This document shows positions 17,392 through 26,648 of a DNA stretch of 59,975 bases, piece after piece. The notes beneath the pieces were generated by a model. That model did not search any database, had not been told where the DNA came from, and saw only the letters and a list, made by a program, of their open reading frames with translations. The DNA is from Porticoccus sp963925605. Its GTDB lineage: Bacteria; Pseudomonadota; Gammaproteobacteria; Pseudomonadales; Porticoccaceae. Within the stretch, counting starts at the first letter, position 1; each line of letters opens with the position of its first letter. Both the position numbers and the translations under genes were made by a program. The stretch lies in NCBI GenBank assembly GCA_963925605.1, contig CAWURY010000007.1, positions 1 to 59,975 of the forward strand, in the 5' to 3' direction.

Positions 17392-18566
17392 ATTCAAGAC
17401 TGCTACAGCCAAAGAAAAGTGTTTTGCATTCTATGCAAGGTATAGATCAGACGCTCCTATTTGCGATGTTGGCTATTCTTACGATTGGCTTGGTAATGAT
17501 TTATTCTGCTTCAATCAGCCATGCTCAGGTTAAGTATGGCGATAGTTTTTATTACCTTAAGCGACATTTAATATTTCTTATGCTTGGCATGATTATAGCC
17601 ACCATCTTTCTAGCTGCACCTTCGCGAATTTGGTACCGACTAGGCGCGCCATTGTTCATAGCTACAGTTGTTCTACTGTTGGCAGTTTTATTCACATCAG
17701 AGATCAATGGAAGTAAGCGCTGGATCTCTCTTGGATTCTTGAATCTGCAAGCAGCAGAGGTAGCTAAATTTACTGTCATTTTGTTTATGGCGGGTTACTT
17801 AGAACGCCATCAAGAACAACTTAGAGCTGAATGGAAGAGCGTCTTTAAGCCTTTAATTGTGGTTGGAGTAGTGGTTGTCTTTTTGTTTTTTGAGCCAGAT
17901 TATGGATCTATGGTAGTTATCAGTGCCACAGTTTTGTGTATGTTATTTATTGCAGGAGCTGCTCTTTGGCAGTTTGGTGCAATATCAATTTTGGCCGTGA
18001 CTGGTTTGTCTTATGTTGCCATTATGGAGCAGTACAGATGGGAGCGCTTACAGACATTTATGAATCCTTGGTCGGACCCTGGAGATTCTGGTTATCAGAT
18101 AACAAATTCAATGATGGCTTTTGGTCAAGGAGAATGGCTGGGGGCCGGTTTAGGTAAGAGCGTGCAAAAACTTCACTATTTGCCTGAGGCACACACTGAT
18201 TTTATTTTCTCTATTTATGCCGAAGAATTTGGGTTAGTTGGCGTAACATTAGTCGTATTTTTGTATGCGCTGTTGGTACAGCGGATATTGCATATAGCCC
18301 GTCAAGCGATGAGGGTTAAAGATTGGTTTGCTGCTTATAGTTGTATTGGCATTGCCATGCTTTTGGCAATGCAATCATTTATTAATATAGGGGTTACCTC
18401 AGGGTTGCTACCCACAAAAGGACTAACATTGCCTTTTATTAGTTATGGCGGAAGCAGCCTTCTTGTTTGTATTGCGATGGTTGTACTGGTTTTGAAGATT
18501 AGCTCAGAAGTAGGTAATACTCGAGAGACAGGAAAACGGGTGAGACGTGATAGAGCGGAGATGTAA
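17388..18566 (+). CDS. ftsW: Septal peptidoglycan glycosyltransferase FtsW
   Basis: FtsW is the SEDS-family polymerase that builds septal glycan strands together with FtsI. The 392 residues form about ten membrane segments and carry GLVMIYSAS, NGSKRWISLGFLNLQAAEVAKF, the catalytic-loop WSDPGDSGYQ, and GLLPTKGLTLPFISYGGSSL near the C-terminus. I place the start at ATG 17388, which overlaps the murD stop and has AGGAA 9 bases upstream. A TTG further upstream would overlap murD by 25 bases. Confidence 0.97.
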   Translation: MNSRLLQPKKSVLHSMQGIDQTLLFAMLAILTIGLVMIYSASISHAQVKYGDSFYYLKRHLIFLMLGMIIATIFLAAPSRIWYRLGAPLFIATVVLLLAVLFTSEINGSKRWISLGFLNLQAAEVAKFTVILFMAGYLERHQEQLRAEWKSVFKPLIVVGVVVVFLFFEPDYGSMVVISATVLCMLFIAGAALWQFGAISILAVTGLSYVAIMEQYRWERLQTFMNPWSDPGDSGYQITNSMMAFGQGEWLGAGLGKSVQKLHYLPEAHTDFIFSIYAEEFGLVGVTLVVFLYALLVQRILHIARQAMRVKDWFAAYSCIGIAMLLAMQSFINIGVTSGLLPTKGLTLPFISYGGSSLLVCIAMVVLVLKISSEVGNTRETGKRVRRDRAEM

Positions 18567-19623
18567 TAAGGTGATGGTAATGGCTGGAGGTACTGGCGGA
18601 CATGTTTTTCCTGCCCTGTCAGTGGCGGAGGTATTAAGGAGCAGAAATATTACTGTTACGTGGCTGGGTACTCGCGCAGGTATCGAAATGGAGCTGGTTC
18701 CAGCTAAAAATTTTCCTATTGATTATATCGACGTAGAAGGGCTGAGGGGAGCTGGAGTAATGAAGTGGTTGAGGGCGCCTTATATTATAGTTAGAGCTAT
18801 ATTTCAGGCTCTGGTTGTAATCCGCAAAGAGTCCCCAGATATTATTTTAGGTCTAGGCGGTTTTGTATCAGGACCCGGCGGCGTTGCTGCTCGAATACTT
18901 GGGTTGCCGTTGGTTATTCACGAGCAAAACGCAATCGCAGGTACTACTAATAAACTGTTAGCTAAAATTGCTAACCGAGTTCTAACTGCTTTCCCTGATA
19001 CGCTCACTCAGGGTGAGTGGGTTGGAAATCCGGTTCGCAATGAAATTATTGCACTGCAATCGCCGCTACTTAGTTCTGACAGAGAGGTTCACTCTTTAAG
19101 GATCTTGGTGTTAGGTGGGAGCCTTGGTGCGATAACACTTAATCATCACATTCCTTTAGCGCTAACTGCTATAGGGAAGCCTCATGTATTTGAAGTTAGG
19201 CATCAATCTGGTAAAAAACATTTAAAAGAGACTGAAAATGCATACAAGGATGCTGGCTTCAAAGTTGCTGTAGAGCCATTTATAGCTGATATGGCTGGAG
19301 CTTACAAATGGGCCGATGTGGTTATTTGCAGGGCGGGCGCACTGACAATTTCAGAGTTAACTATAGTGGGTATCGGGGCGCTCTTAATACCCTTCCCTTA
19401 CGCAGTTGACGATCATCAAACTCGAAATGGCGAATGGCTCGTGCAGCATGGAGCTGCAACCATGATTCAAGAGCCAGACTTAACAACTGAGGGGTTGACG
19501 TCAATCTTCAATGAGTGGCTAGAGGACCGAAGTAGCTTAATCTCTATGGCAATCAATTCAAGACGATTGGCAAAAGTAGGTGCTGCTGAGCTAGTGGCCG
19601 ATATTTGTATGGAGACAGCATGA
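18547..19623 (+). CDS. murG: Lipid II synthase MurG (N-acetylglucosaminyltransferase)
   Basis: MurG adds GlcNAc to lipid I on the inner face of the membrane, giving lipid II. The 358 residues include the N-terminal glycine-rich MVMAGGTGGHVFPALSVAE loop, the GGFVSGPGGVAA loop, IHEQNAIAGTTNK and the C-terminal UDP-GlcNAc-site ICRAGALTISEL. I keep GTG 18547 because it gives the same length before MVMAGG as E. coli MurG, although it overlaps ftsW by 20 bases. GTG 18571 or ATG 18574 are alternatives. Ends ATGA with murC. Confidence 0.96.
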   Translation: MIERRCNKVMVMAGGTGGHVFPALSVAEVLRSRNITVTWLGTRAGIEMELVPAKNFPIDYIDVEGLRGAGVMKWLRAPYIIVRAIFQALVVIRKESPDIILGLGGFVSGPGGVAARILGLPLVIHEQNAIAGTTNKLLAKIANRVLTAFPDTLTQGEWVGNPVRNEIIALQSPLLSSDREVHSLRILVLGGSLGAITLNHHIPLALTAIGKPHVFEVRHQSGKKHLKETENAYKDAGFKVAVEPFIADMAGAYKWADVVICRAGALTISELTIVGIGALLIPFPYAVDDHQTRNGEWLVQHGAATMIQEPDLTTEGLTSIFNEWLEDRSSLISMAINSRRLAKVGAAELVADICMETA

Positions 19624-21041
19624 GTCACGAGATAAATTATTTTATACCTGAAATGCGAAGGATGAAATACATACATTTTGTTGGTGTTGGTGGCAGTGGA
19701 ATGAGCGGGGTCGCAGAAGTTCTGATCAATCAAGGGTATAAGGTTTCTGGTTCAGATCTAACGGCGAACAGCAATACACTCCGATTGGAAAAATTAGGTG
19801 CAAACGTGCAATTGGGTCATGCGGTAGAAAATATTAGAAATGCTGATGTCGTCGTCACATCTTCCGCTGTGGCACATGATAATCCAGAGGTCATCGGTGC
19901 TAGAAATCTCAGGATTCCTGTAATCCCTCGTGCGGAAATGTTAGCAGAGCTAATGCGCTATCGTCACAGCGTTGCAGTTGCGGGGACACATGGAAAAACT
20001 ACAACCACCAGTCTATTAGCCGCTATTTTGGCTGCAGATGGCAAAGATCCAACTTTTGTTGTTGGGGGGCTCGTAAAAGCAGTGAATGCTAATGCTGGAT
20101 TGGGTGTAAGCCGTTATTTTGTAGCGGAAGCCGATGAAAGTGACGCCTCATTTTTGCATTTGCAACCCATGGTTGCGATAGTAACCAATATTGATGCGGA
20201 TCATATGGAAACCTATGATTTTGATTTTAATAAATTAAAGCAAACCTTTTTGACCTTCCTGCATAACCTGCCTTTTTATGGGTTAGCTGTTTTATGTATT
20301 GATGATCCTGTGATTAGGGCAATGTTGCCTGATATTTCAAGACCTACCCTTACTTATGGTTTCTCCGAGGATGCGGATTATCGTATTCAAAATATGTCTG
20401 TTAATCAACAGCGCAGTTATTTTGATCTATACATACCTAATGAGATCAGTCCTCTATCTATTGAGATAAATCTCCCAGGCGCTCATAACATTTTAAATGC
20501 CGCCGCCGCTATCACTGTTGCTATTGATGAGGGGGTTTCTGATAAGGCAATCAAAGAGGCTCTACTGAAGTTCCAGGGAGTCGGTCGGCGTTTTGAGATT
20601 TATGGTGAATACCCCATAAGTGATGGGACTGTGATGTTAGTGGATGATTATGGGCATCACCCACGAGAGGTCGCGGCTGTTATTAAAGCAATAAGAGAAG
20701 GTTGGCCAAAAAGGCGGTTAGTGATGGTGTTTCAACCTCATCGTTTCACACGCACGCGTGATCTGTTCGAGGATTTTGTTCAAGTGTTGTCTAGTTGTGA
20801 TGTGTTGTTATTACTGGAGGTCTATGCAGCAGGTGAGAATGAAATTCCCGGGGCAGATAGCAGAGCACTATGTCGCAGCATAAGACAAAGGGGCTTAGTC
20901 GATCCTATTTATGTTTGTGGTGTTGAGGATATTCAGGAGGTTCTTGGGGATATCCTTCAGGCTGGAGATATTCTGATTACCCAAGGCGCAGGGAGTATTG
21001 GAAAACTTGTAAAAATACTTGCAGATACAAGATTAATATAG
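19620..21041 (+). CDS. murC: UDP-N-acetylmuramate:L-alanine ligase
   Basis: MurC adds the first amino acid, L-alanine, to UDP-MurNAc. The 473 residues align from end to end with E. coli MurC: IHFVGVGGSGMSG, AGTHGKTTTTSLLA, EADESDASFLHLQP, DDYGHHPREVAAVIKA and FQPHRFTRTRDL. The start at ATG 19620 overlaps the murG stop and places IPEMRRMKYIHFVG at the expected position. The following ddl uses an AGGA that overlaps the murC stop codon. Confidence 0.98.
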   Translation: MSHEINYFIPEMRRMKYIHFVGVGGSGMSGVAEVLINQGYKVSGSDLTANSNTLRLEKLGANVQLGHAVENIRNADVVVTSSAVAHDNPEVIGARNLRIPVIPRAEMLAELMRYRHSVAVAGTHGKTTTTSLLAAILAADGKDPTFVVGGLVKAVNANAGLGVSRYFVAEADESDASFLHLQPMVAIVTNIDADHMETYDFDFNKLKQTFLTFLHNLPFYGLAVLCIDDPVIRAMLPDISRPTLTYGFSEDADYRIQNMSVNQQRSYFDLYIPNEISPLSIEINLPGAHNILNAAAAITVAIDEGVSDKAIKEALLKFQGVGRRFEIYGEYPISDGTVMLVDDYGHHPREVAAVIKAIREGWPKRRLVMVFQPHRFTRTRDLFEDFVQVLSSCDVLLLLEVYAAGENEIPGADSRALCRSIRQRGLVDPIYVCGVEDIQEVLGDILQAGDILITQGAGSIGKLVKILADTRLI

Positions 21042-21051
21042 GATTCGCTGG

Positions 21052-21987
21052 ATGAAAAAAATGACAATAAATCAGTCGATGAAGACAAAATATGGTCGAG
21101 TTGGGGTGCTGTTTGGTGGCATGTCAGCTGAGAGGGAAATCTCCCTTTTATCTGGGAAGTGCATGTCGGAGTCCCTGATTAGATCTGGTGTAGATGTCGT
21201 GTCTATTGATGTCGATGGAGATTTTTTGCAGCGATTGCCTGAGTACCAGCTAAGCAGAGCAGTGATTATGCTGCATGGGCCTGGAGGAGAGGATGGAACC
21301 CTCCAGGGCGCCTTACAGTTTTTTGGACTGCCTTATACTGGGAGCGGGGTTTTGGCATCAGCATTAGCAATGGATAAGCTGCATAGTAAACAATTTTGGC
21401 AGGGTATTGGTTTACCTACGCCAAATTTTGCTGTGCTTGATAAACAAATTAACTGGAGTAAAACGCTTAAAAACTTGGGCGGTAAGGTGATAGTAAAGCC
21501 TTCGCAAGAAGGTTCAAGTTTAGGTATGAGCCAGGCGAGCGACCCTGAATCTTTGGAACAGGCATGGCGAACTGCTTCAAAGTTCGATGATATTGTGATT
21601 GCTGAGGAATGGATTGCAGGATCGGAATATACCGTTGCAATATTGGGCGAAGAGACGCTCCCCCCTATCAAACTTGAAACAAGTCACACATTTTATGATT
21701 ACACCGCAAAATATCTTGCAAATGACACTATTTATAAGTGCCCATGTGGACTAGATGACGAAAAAGAAAAATTACTTACAAAATTAGCAGTAGAGGCTTT
21801 TAAGAGTATTGGTTGCAGTGGCTGGGGGCGAGTAGATGTAATGTCTAATGTAGACGGAGAGTTTTTTTTGTTAGAGGTAAATACTACCCCAGGGATGACT
21901 GATCACAGTCTGATGCCAATGGCCGCGGCCGCCGCCGGGTATAGTTTTGATGAGTTGGCCTTAAAGATTCTAGATAGCTCTTTATGA
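21052..21987 (+). CDS. ddlB: D-alanine:D-alanine ligase
   Basis: Ddl makes the D-Ala-D-Ala dipeptide used by MurF and is the target of D-cycloserine. The 311-residue ATP-grasp enzyme has GVLFGGMSAEREISLLSG, HGPGGEDGTLQG, VIVKPSQEGSSLGMS and FFLLEVNTTPGMTDHSL. AGGA sits 8 bases before the ATG. Its place between murC and ftsQ is that of ddlB in E. coli and Pseudomonas. No murB lies in this cluster. Confidence 0.97.
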   Translation: MKKMTINQSMKTKYGRVGVLFGGMSAEREISLLSGKCMSESLIRSGVDVVSIDVDGDFLQRLPEYQLSRAVIMLHGPGGEDGTLQGALQFFGLPYTGSGVLASALAMDKLHSKQFWQGIGLPTPNFAVLDKQINWSKTLKNLGGKVIVKPSQEGSSLGMSQASDPESLEQAWRTASKFDDIVIAEEWIAGSEYTVAILGEETLPPIKLETSHTFYDYTAKYLANDTIYKCPCGLDDEKEKLLTKLAVEAFKSIGCSGWGRVDVMSNVDGEFFLLEVNTTPGMTDHSLMPMAAAAAGYSFDELALKILDSSL

Positions 21988-22008
21988 TGATTATTTTTTT
22001 AACTCAAA

Positions 22009-22788
22009 GTGGATATTTTAAAAGTGAGCACGGCAATTAATCGTAATAAGATTAGGACGGTAAAGCTACAAGAGCATTTTGTCTTATTGCGCGATCGTTT
22101 AGATTGGCTTTTTAGGGGGCTAGCAATGCTGCCCTTGATGGCAGTCTTTGTCGCTATAGTCTGGGGAGGAAGATACCTCTTTATGGGTTTTGATGTCCCC
22201 GTTAAGAGTGTTTCGGTAATGGGCATATTTAGCAACATAAAGAAAAAAGAAATTGAAGAATCAATAATTCCCTTAGTTTACGATAAAGGATTTCTCAGTT
22301 TAGATTTGACTAAAATTACAATTCTTCTCGAATCACATCCATGGATAGAGAGGGTTACTGTTAGGCGAAAGTGGCTGGGAGAAATAGAGATAAGGGTAAT
22401 AGAAGAGGCTCCATTGGCTCGTTGGGGAGCAGACAGTTTCTTAAATAACCAAGGGGAAATATTACAAATAGGGAACAATAGTAGTTTGTTGCATTTGCCT
22501 TTATTGCAGGGAGAAGAGCATTCGGAACTGCTGCTGAAAACTTATCGCGAAGTTGCTTTGTTGTTGCAGCCAGTAAGTTTGAAGATTACGGAATTAAGGA
22601 GAGACGACCACGGAGTTTGGTGGTTGACCTTGTCAAATGGTTTAGAGCTTTTGGTTGGTCGTGATCAGATCATAGCAAAAGTGCGTCGGTTCTTAATTGT
22701 ATGGGTGTCTGAATTAAAGGCCAAGAGCGCCGATGTGGCGAGCATAGATATGCGTTATGAAAATGGCGTTGCAGTGAAATGGAAATAA
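22009..22788 (+). CDS. ftsQ: Cell division protein FtsQ
   Basis: FtsQ is the bitopic scaffold of the FtsQLB division complex. The 259 residues show a cytoplasmic tail, one membrane segment (about residues 40-61), a POTRA domain (VKSVSVMGIFSNIKKKEIEE, about 65-135) and the beta domain with RKWLGEIEIRVIEEAPLARWG. It starts with GTG at 22009; a second GTG at 22024 is possible, and no strong ribosome site helps the choice. A 111-base gap with no obvious promoter separates it from ftsA. Confidence 0.93.
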   Translation: MDILKVSTAINRNKIRTVKLQEHFVLLRDRLDWLFRGLAMLPLMAVFVAIVWGGRYLFMGFDVPVKSVSVMGIFSNIKKKEIEESIIPLVYDKGFLSLDLTKITILLESHPWIERVTVRRKWLGEIEIRVIEEAPLARWGADSFLNNQGEILQIGNNSSLLHLPLLQGEEHSELLLKTYREVALLLQPVSLKITELRRDDHGVWWLTLSNGLELLVGRDQIIAKVRRFLIVWVSELKAKSADVASIDMRYENGVAVKWK

Positions 22789-22899
22789 AAATCATCTGTG
22801 CGATAGATGCAAGCCTCAGAGCGTAAAAAAAATTGCCATGTATGCTTCATAGCAGTTAATAGTAAACCTAGAAATAGAAGGTAAATGTGAGGTCAAAAG

Positions 22900-24138
22900 A
22901 TGACTAGTTCGAGGGAAGAGCAGTTAATAATTGGTTTAGACATTGGGACATCAAAAGTTGCAGCCATTGTTGGGGTCGTGAGCCCTGAGGGTTTTCTAGA
23001 AATAGTGGGAACTGGGCTACAGATGTCTTCTGGTTTAAAGAAAGGAGTGGTCGTTAATATTGAGGCTACTGTTCATTCGATACAGCGCGCTATTGAAGAG
23101 GCTGAGCTGATGGGGGGGTGCAATATCAACTCTGTTTTTGTAGGGATCGCCGGCAGCCATATTCGTAGCTTAAATTCTCATGGTATTGTTGCGATTCGCG
23201 ATCGAGAAGTTTTGCCTTTAGATATAGAACGTGTTATCGATGCCGCTAGAGCAGTTGCTATCCCGGCCGACCAAGAAATCCTTCATGTTTTACCCCAAGA
23301 GTATATTATTGATAATCAAGAAGGGGTGCGCGAGCCTTTAGGCATGTCCGGTGTGCGACTAGAATCAAAAGTACATCTTGTAACCTGCGCAGCAAATGCC
23401 GCTCAAAATATAAAAAAGTGTATTCGCAGATGTGGTCTCGAGGTTGACGATATTATTCTGGAGCAACTCGCATCAAGCTATGCCGTCTTAACAGAAGATG
23501 AAAAGCAATTAGGAGTCTGCTTAGTGGATATAGGTGGAGGAACCACTGATATCGCAATTTTTTATGATGGAGCTATTCGTCATACAGGAGTGATACCTAT
23601 TGCCGGAGATCAGGTGACTAATGATATCGCTCATGCGTTACGAACTCCAACTGCTCATGCAGAAGAATTAAAAATTAAATATGCGTGTGCTTTGGCAAAG
23701 TTAACCGCTCCTGAGGAGACCATAAAGGTTCCTAGTGTCGGAGACAGGCCTCCGCGCGATTTATCTCGCCAAGCTCTGGCAGAGGTTGTTGAACCGAGAT
23801 ACGAAGAATTATTTTCTTTGATTCAAGCAGAGTTGCGTCGCAGTGGATTTGAAAATTTGGTGGCGGCTGGAATGGTGCTTACAGGAGGTACGTCAAAAAT
23901 GGAAGGCGTTGTCGAGCTAGCGGAAGAAATTTTCCATATGCCAGTTAGGATCGGCTCCCCTCAAAACGTTAGAGGGTTAACGGATATCATCAATAACCCT
24001 ATTTATTCTACTGGCGTTGGATTGGTGCTCTATGGAATGCAGCAATTATCAGAAGGATCCATTTTAAGCAAAACCACTAAGGGTAATGGTAGAAGTCTTA
24101 TGGAGATAGTGAAGAGTTGGTTTCAAGATAGTTTGTAA
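22900..24138 (+). CDS. ftsA: Cell division protein FtsA
   Basis: FtsA is the actin-like ATPase that anchors FtsZ to the membrane and recruits later division proteins. The 412 residues carry IGLDIGTSKVAAIVG, the inserted 1C domain, LVDIGGGTTDIAIF, and VLTGGTSKMEGVVELAEEIF. The C-terminus ends in an amphipathic helix (MEIVKSWFQDSL) suited to membrane binding. GAGGT lies 7 bases upstream of the ATG. Confidence 0.98.
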   Translation: MTSSREEQLIIGLDIGTSKVAAIVGVVSPEGFLEIVGTGLQMSSGLKKGVVVNIEATVHSIQRAIEEAELMGGCNINSVFVGIAGSHIRSLNSHGIVAIRDREVLPLDIERVIDAARAVAIPADQEILHVLPQEYIIDNQEGVREPLGMSGVRLESKVHLVTCAANAAQNIKKCIRRCGLEVDDIILEQLASSYAVLTEDEKQLGVCLVDIGGGTTDIAIFYDGAIRHTGVIPIAGDQVTNDIAHALRTPTAHAEELKIKYACALAKLTAPEETIKVPSVGDRPPRDLSRQALAEVVEPRYEELFSLIQAELRRSGFENLVAAGMVLTGGTSKMEGVVELAEEIFHMPVRIGSPQNVRGLTDIINNPIYSTGVGLVLYGMQQLSEGSILSKTTKGNGRSLMEIVKSWFQDSL

Positions 24139-24179
24139 ATATTTAATTTTTAATTAAAGCTAAACGAGGGGTAATCGTT

Positions 24180-25352
24180 ATGTTTCAGATCGTGGATACT
24201 ACACCAGATAGTGCAGAAATTAGAGTAGTGGGTGTTGGAGGAGGGGGAGGTAATGCCTTAAGGCATATGATTGCAAGCGGCGTTACTGGGGTTCAATTTA
24301 TATGTGCCAATACTGATGCTCAGGCGCTTAAAGATATTGACGCTACAATTTTACAGCTAGGAAGTGGGCTCACAAAAGGATTGGGGGCGGGAGCCAATCC
24401 AGATGTAGGTCGTCAGGCCGCAATGGAAGATCGTGAGAGAATTTCCGATGCTCTGCGTGGTGCTGACATGGTTTTTATTACTGCTGGAATGGGTGGGGGA
24501 ACTGGAACTGGAGCTGCACCTGTCGTTGCGGACGTAGCAAGAGAGCTAGGGATCCTTACAGTTGCAGTTGTTACACGCCCTTTCATCTGGGAAGGTAAAA
24601 TGAGGATGTCAGTGGCAGAAGAGGGTCTAAGAGAACTTAAAGATAAAGTAGATTCTCTCATCACCGTGCCAAATGAAAAACTGTTGCAGGTTCTGGGACG
24701 TTCCACCACTGTACTTGCTGCATTTAGCGCAGCAAATGATGTCCTGTTGGGTGCTGTTCAAGGGATCGCTGATTTGATAATACGACCTGGTATGATTAAT
24801 GTAGATTTCGCTGATGTACGAACAGTGATGTCTGAGATGGGTCAAGCCATGATGGGAACAGGTGAAGCAACAGGAGAAGATAGGGCACGTGAGGCTGCTG
24901 AAAAGGCTATTCGTAGCCCTCTACTAGAAGATATTAATTTGCAGGGTGCGAGAGGTATATTGGTTAATATAACAGCTGGACCAGATCTTTCATTGGGTGA
25001 GTTTAATGATGTTTTGGAGACTGTGCATAGTTTTGCAGCTGATAGCGCCACGACTGTGGTGGGCACCGTGATTGACCCATCATTAGGAGAAGCAATCAGA
25101 GTCACAGTTGTCGCTACAGGTTTAACTACGTCTGATGGCCGAAAATCTCCCATCAAAATGGTGGATAACACAAAATCAATCGAGGTTGTAAAGGTGACAA
25201 AGAATGGAGACACAGATTACACTGCATTTGAACGACCAGCTGTACTTCGAAAAGAAGGCAGTTTATCGGAGGGTGGGCTGAATGTGAAATCACAATCTGA
25301 TTCGGACGATTATCTAGATATTCCAGCATTTTTACGCTGTCAGGCAGATTAA
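24180..25352 (+). CDS. ftsZ: Cell division protein FtsZ
   Basis: FtsZ is the tubulin-like GTPase that forms the cytokinetic ring. The 390 residues contain VGGGGGNALRHM, the tubulin signature GGGTGTGAAPVVAD, the T7 loop NVDFADVRTVM, a short linker of about 50 residues and the C-terminal conserved peptide DIPAFLR, which docks FtsA and ZipA. A clear GAGGGG ribosome site precedes the ATG, stronger than most in the cluster, as expected for the most abundant division protein. Confidence 0.99.
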   Translation: MFQIVDTTPDSAEIRVVGVGGGGGNALRHMIASGVTGVQFICANTDAQALKDIDATILQLGSGLTKGLGAGANPDVGRQAAMEDRERISDALRGADMVFITAGMGGGTGTGAAPVVADVARELGILTVAVVTRPFIWEGKMRMSVAEEGLRELKDKVDSLITVPNEKLLQVLGRSTTVLAAFSAANDVLLGAVQGIADLIIRPGMINVDFADVRTVMSEMGQAMMGTGEATGEDRAREAAEKAIRSPLLEDINLQGARGILVNITAGPDLSLGEFNDVLETVHSFAADSATTVVGTVIDPSLGEAIRVTVVATGLTTSDGRKSPIKMVDNTKSIEVVKVTKNGDTDYTAFERPAVLRKEGSLSEGGLNVKSQSDSDDYLDIPAFLRCQAD

Positions 25353-25358
25353 GGTAGT

Positions 25359-25380
25359 GTATTATTCAGGGTAATACTTT
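25359..25380 (+). terminator. Weak hairpin after ftsZ
   Basis: GTATTA (25359-25364) pairs with TAATAC (25372-25377) over 7 bases and is followed by only TTT. It could attenuate transcription between ftsZ and lpxC, but the stem is short and AT-rich. The 195-base spacer otherwise shows no clear element. Confidence 0.25.
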
Positions 25381-25547
25381 AAAAATATCGTTGAGTCCGC
25401 TTGCCAGTTGAACTTGACGATTTTTAGTTTGAATTATGGTTTTTTCTGATCAATAGTCTTGAATACACCTAGCGAAATAATTGAGTTTTTGCCATCAAAG
25501 GCAATATGATCTGCTACAGAATAAAGAATCCTGGATAATAGTAAAAG

Positions 25548-26462
25548 ATGATTAGACAGCGCACATTGAATAATATGATCCGCGCCACCGGAATTGGCTT
25601 GCATACCGGCGAGAAAGTTTTCCTGACTCTCCGCCCGGCTCCTGAGGATACCGGGATTGTATTTCGACGCACTGATTTAAGCCCTACAGTGGAGATACAG
25701 GCATTAGCTGAAAATGTTGGTGATACGATGCTTTCTACCACTCTTATGAAGGGAGAGGTTCGTGTTTCAACAGTCGAACATTTGCTGGCGGCTTTGGCTG
25801 GCCTTGGGGTTGATAACGTCATTATTGATGTTACGGCTCCAGAAGTTCCTATTATGGATGGTAGTGCCAGTCCTTTTGTTTTTTTACTTCAGTCGGCAGG
25901 GATAAAAGAACAAAATAAGCCAAAACAATTTATACGAATAAAGCAAAAAGTAACTGTTTCAGATGGAGATAAAACTGCTTCCTTTAAGCCATTTAACGGC
26001 TTCAAGGTAGGTTTTGCTATTGCTTTCGATCATCCGGCTTTCAATAATCGAACATTGCAGGCAACAGTTGATTTTTCTACAACCTCTTTTGTAAAAGAGG
26101 TTAGTCGTGCTCGCACTTTCGGGTTTATGCATGAAATAGAATATCTGAGATCTCAAGGTTTAGCACGTGGTGGTAGTATGGATAATGCTGTTGTCGTAGA
26201 TGACTTCCAGGTGTTAAATGAAGATGGTCTGCGCTATGAAGATGAATTTGTTAAGCATAAAATTTTGGATGCTATCGGTGATTTGTATTTACTAGGAAAT
26301 AGCTTAATTGGTGAATATGCTGGCTATAAATCTGGTCATGGGCTCAATAACGCCTTACTTAAAGAGCTGATTGCTCGGGAAGATGCTTGGGAAATGGTGA
26401 CTTTTGAGGATGATGAAGATGAATCGCCAATTTCTTACATGAAGCCTTTGCTGACGGCATAA
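25548..26462 (+). CDS. lpxC: UDP-3-O-acyl-N-acetylglucosamine deacetylase LpxC
   Basis: LpxC is the zinc-dependent, committed step of lipid A synthesis. The 304 residues match E. coli LpxC (305): QRTLNNMIRATGIGLHTG, zinc ligand His78 in STVEHLLAALAGLG, EVPIMDGSASPFV, RARTFGFM, VVVDDFQVLNEDGLRYEDEFV with the zinc ligands of KHKILDAIGD, and the catalytic His in KSGHGLNN. It closes the dcw cluster. Its presence shows the organism makes lipopolysaccharide. Confidence 0.98.
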   Translation: MIRQRTLNNMIRATGIGLHTGEKVFLTLRPAPEDTGIVFRRTDLSPTVEIQALAENVGDTMLSTTLMKGEVRVSTVEHLLAALAGLGVDNVIIDVTAPEVPIMDGSASPFVFLLQSAGIKEQNKPKQFIRIKQKVTVSDGDKTASFKPFNGFKVGFAIAFDHPAFNNRTLQATVDFSTTSFVKEVSRARTFGFMHEIEYLRSQGLARGGSMDNAVVVDDFQVLNEDGLRYEDEFVKHKILDAIGDLYLLGNSLIGEYAGYKSGHGLNNALLKELIAREDAWEMVTFEDDEDESPISYMKPLLTA

Positions 26463-26478
26463 AAGTTTCCTATATAAT
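26448..26478 (+). promoter_or_regulatory. Possible promoter for secA
   Basis: A perfect TATAAT (26473-26478) starts 11 bases after the lpxC stop. The best -35 is TTGCTG (26448-26453) at a long 19-base spacing. It would give secA a leader of about 160 bases, in which I see no arrest-peptide gene of the SecM type. Confidence 0.35.
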
Positions 26479-26648
26479 GATTAAGTTGTGATGATTTGAC
26501 AGTTGCCATGAATAGTACTTGTTTAAAAAACACCTACAGTAAATCGAGAGCAGTATTTACCGAACTATTCCATAACTTATTTCGATCGCATACTTTATTT
26601 CCATCCTTGTGCAATTAAACGTCTAGTCTTATATACCCTGGAATGATG

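Noticed and set aside
25414..25440. TTGACG...TATGGT as an lpxC promoter
   Set aside because: The spacing is only 15 bases and the -10 is poor, so I do not list it as a promoter.
26508..26618. 36-codon open frame between lpxC and secA as a SecM-like leader peptide
   Set aside because: It lacks a signal sequence, a ribosome site and any arrest-like motif, and its composition looks random.
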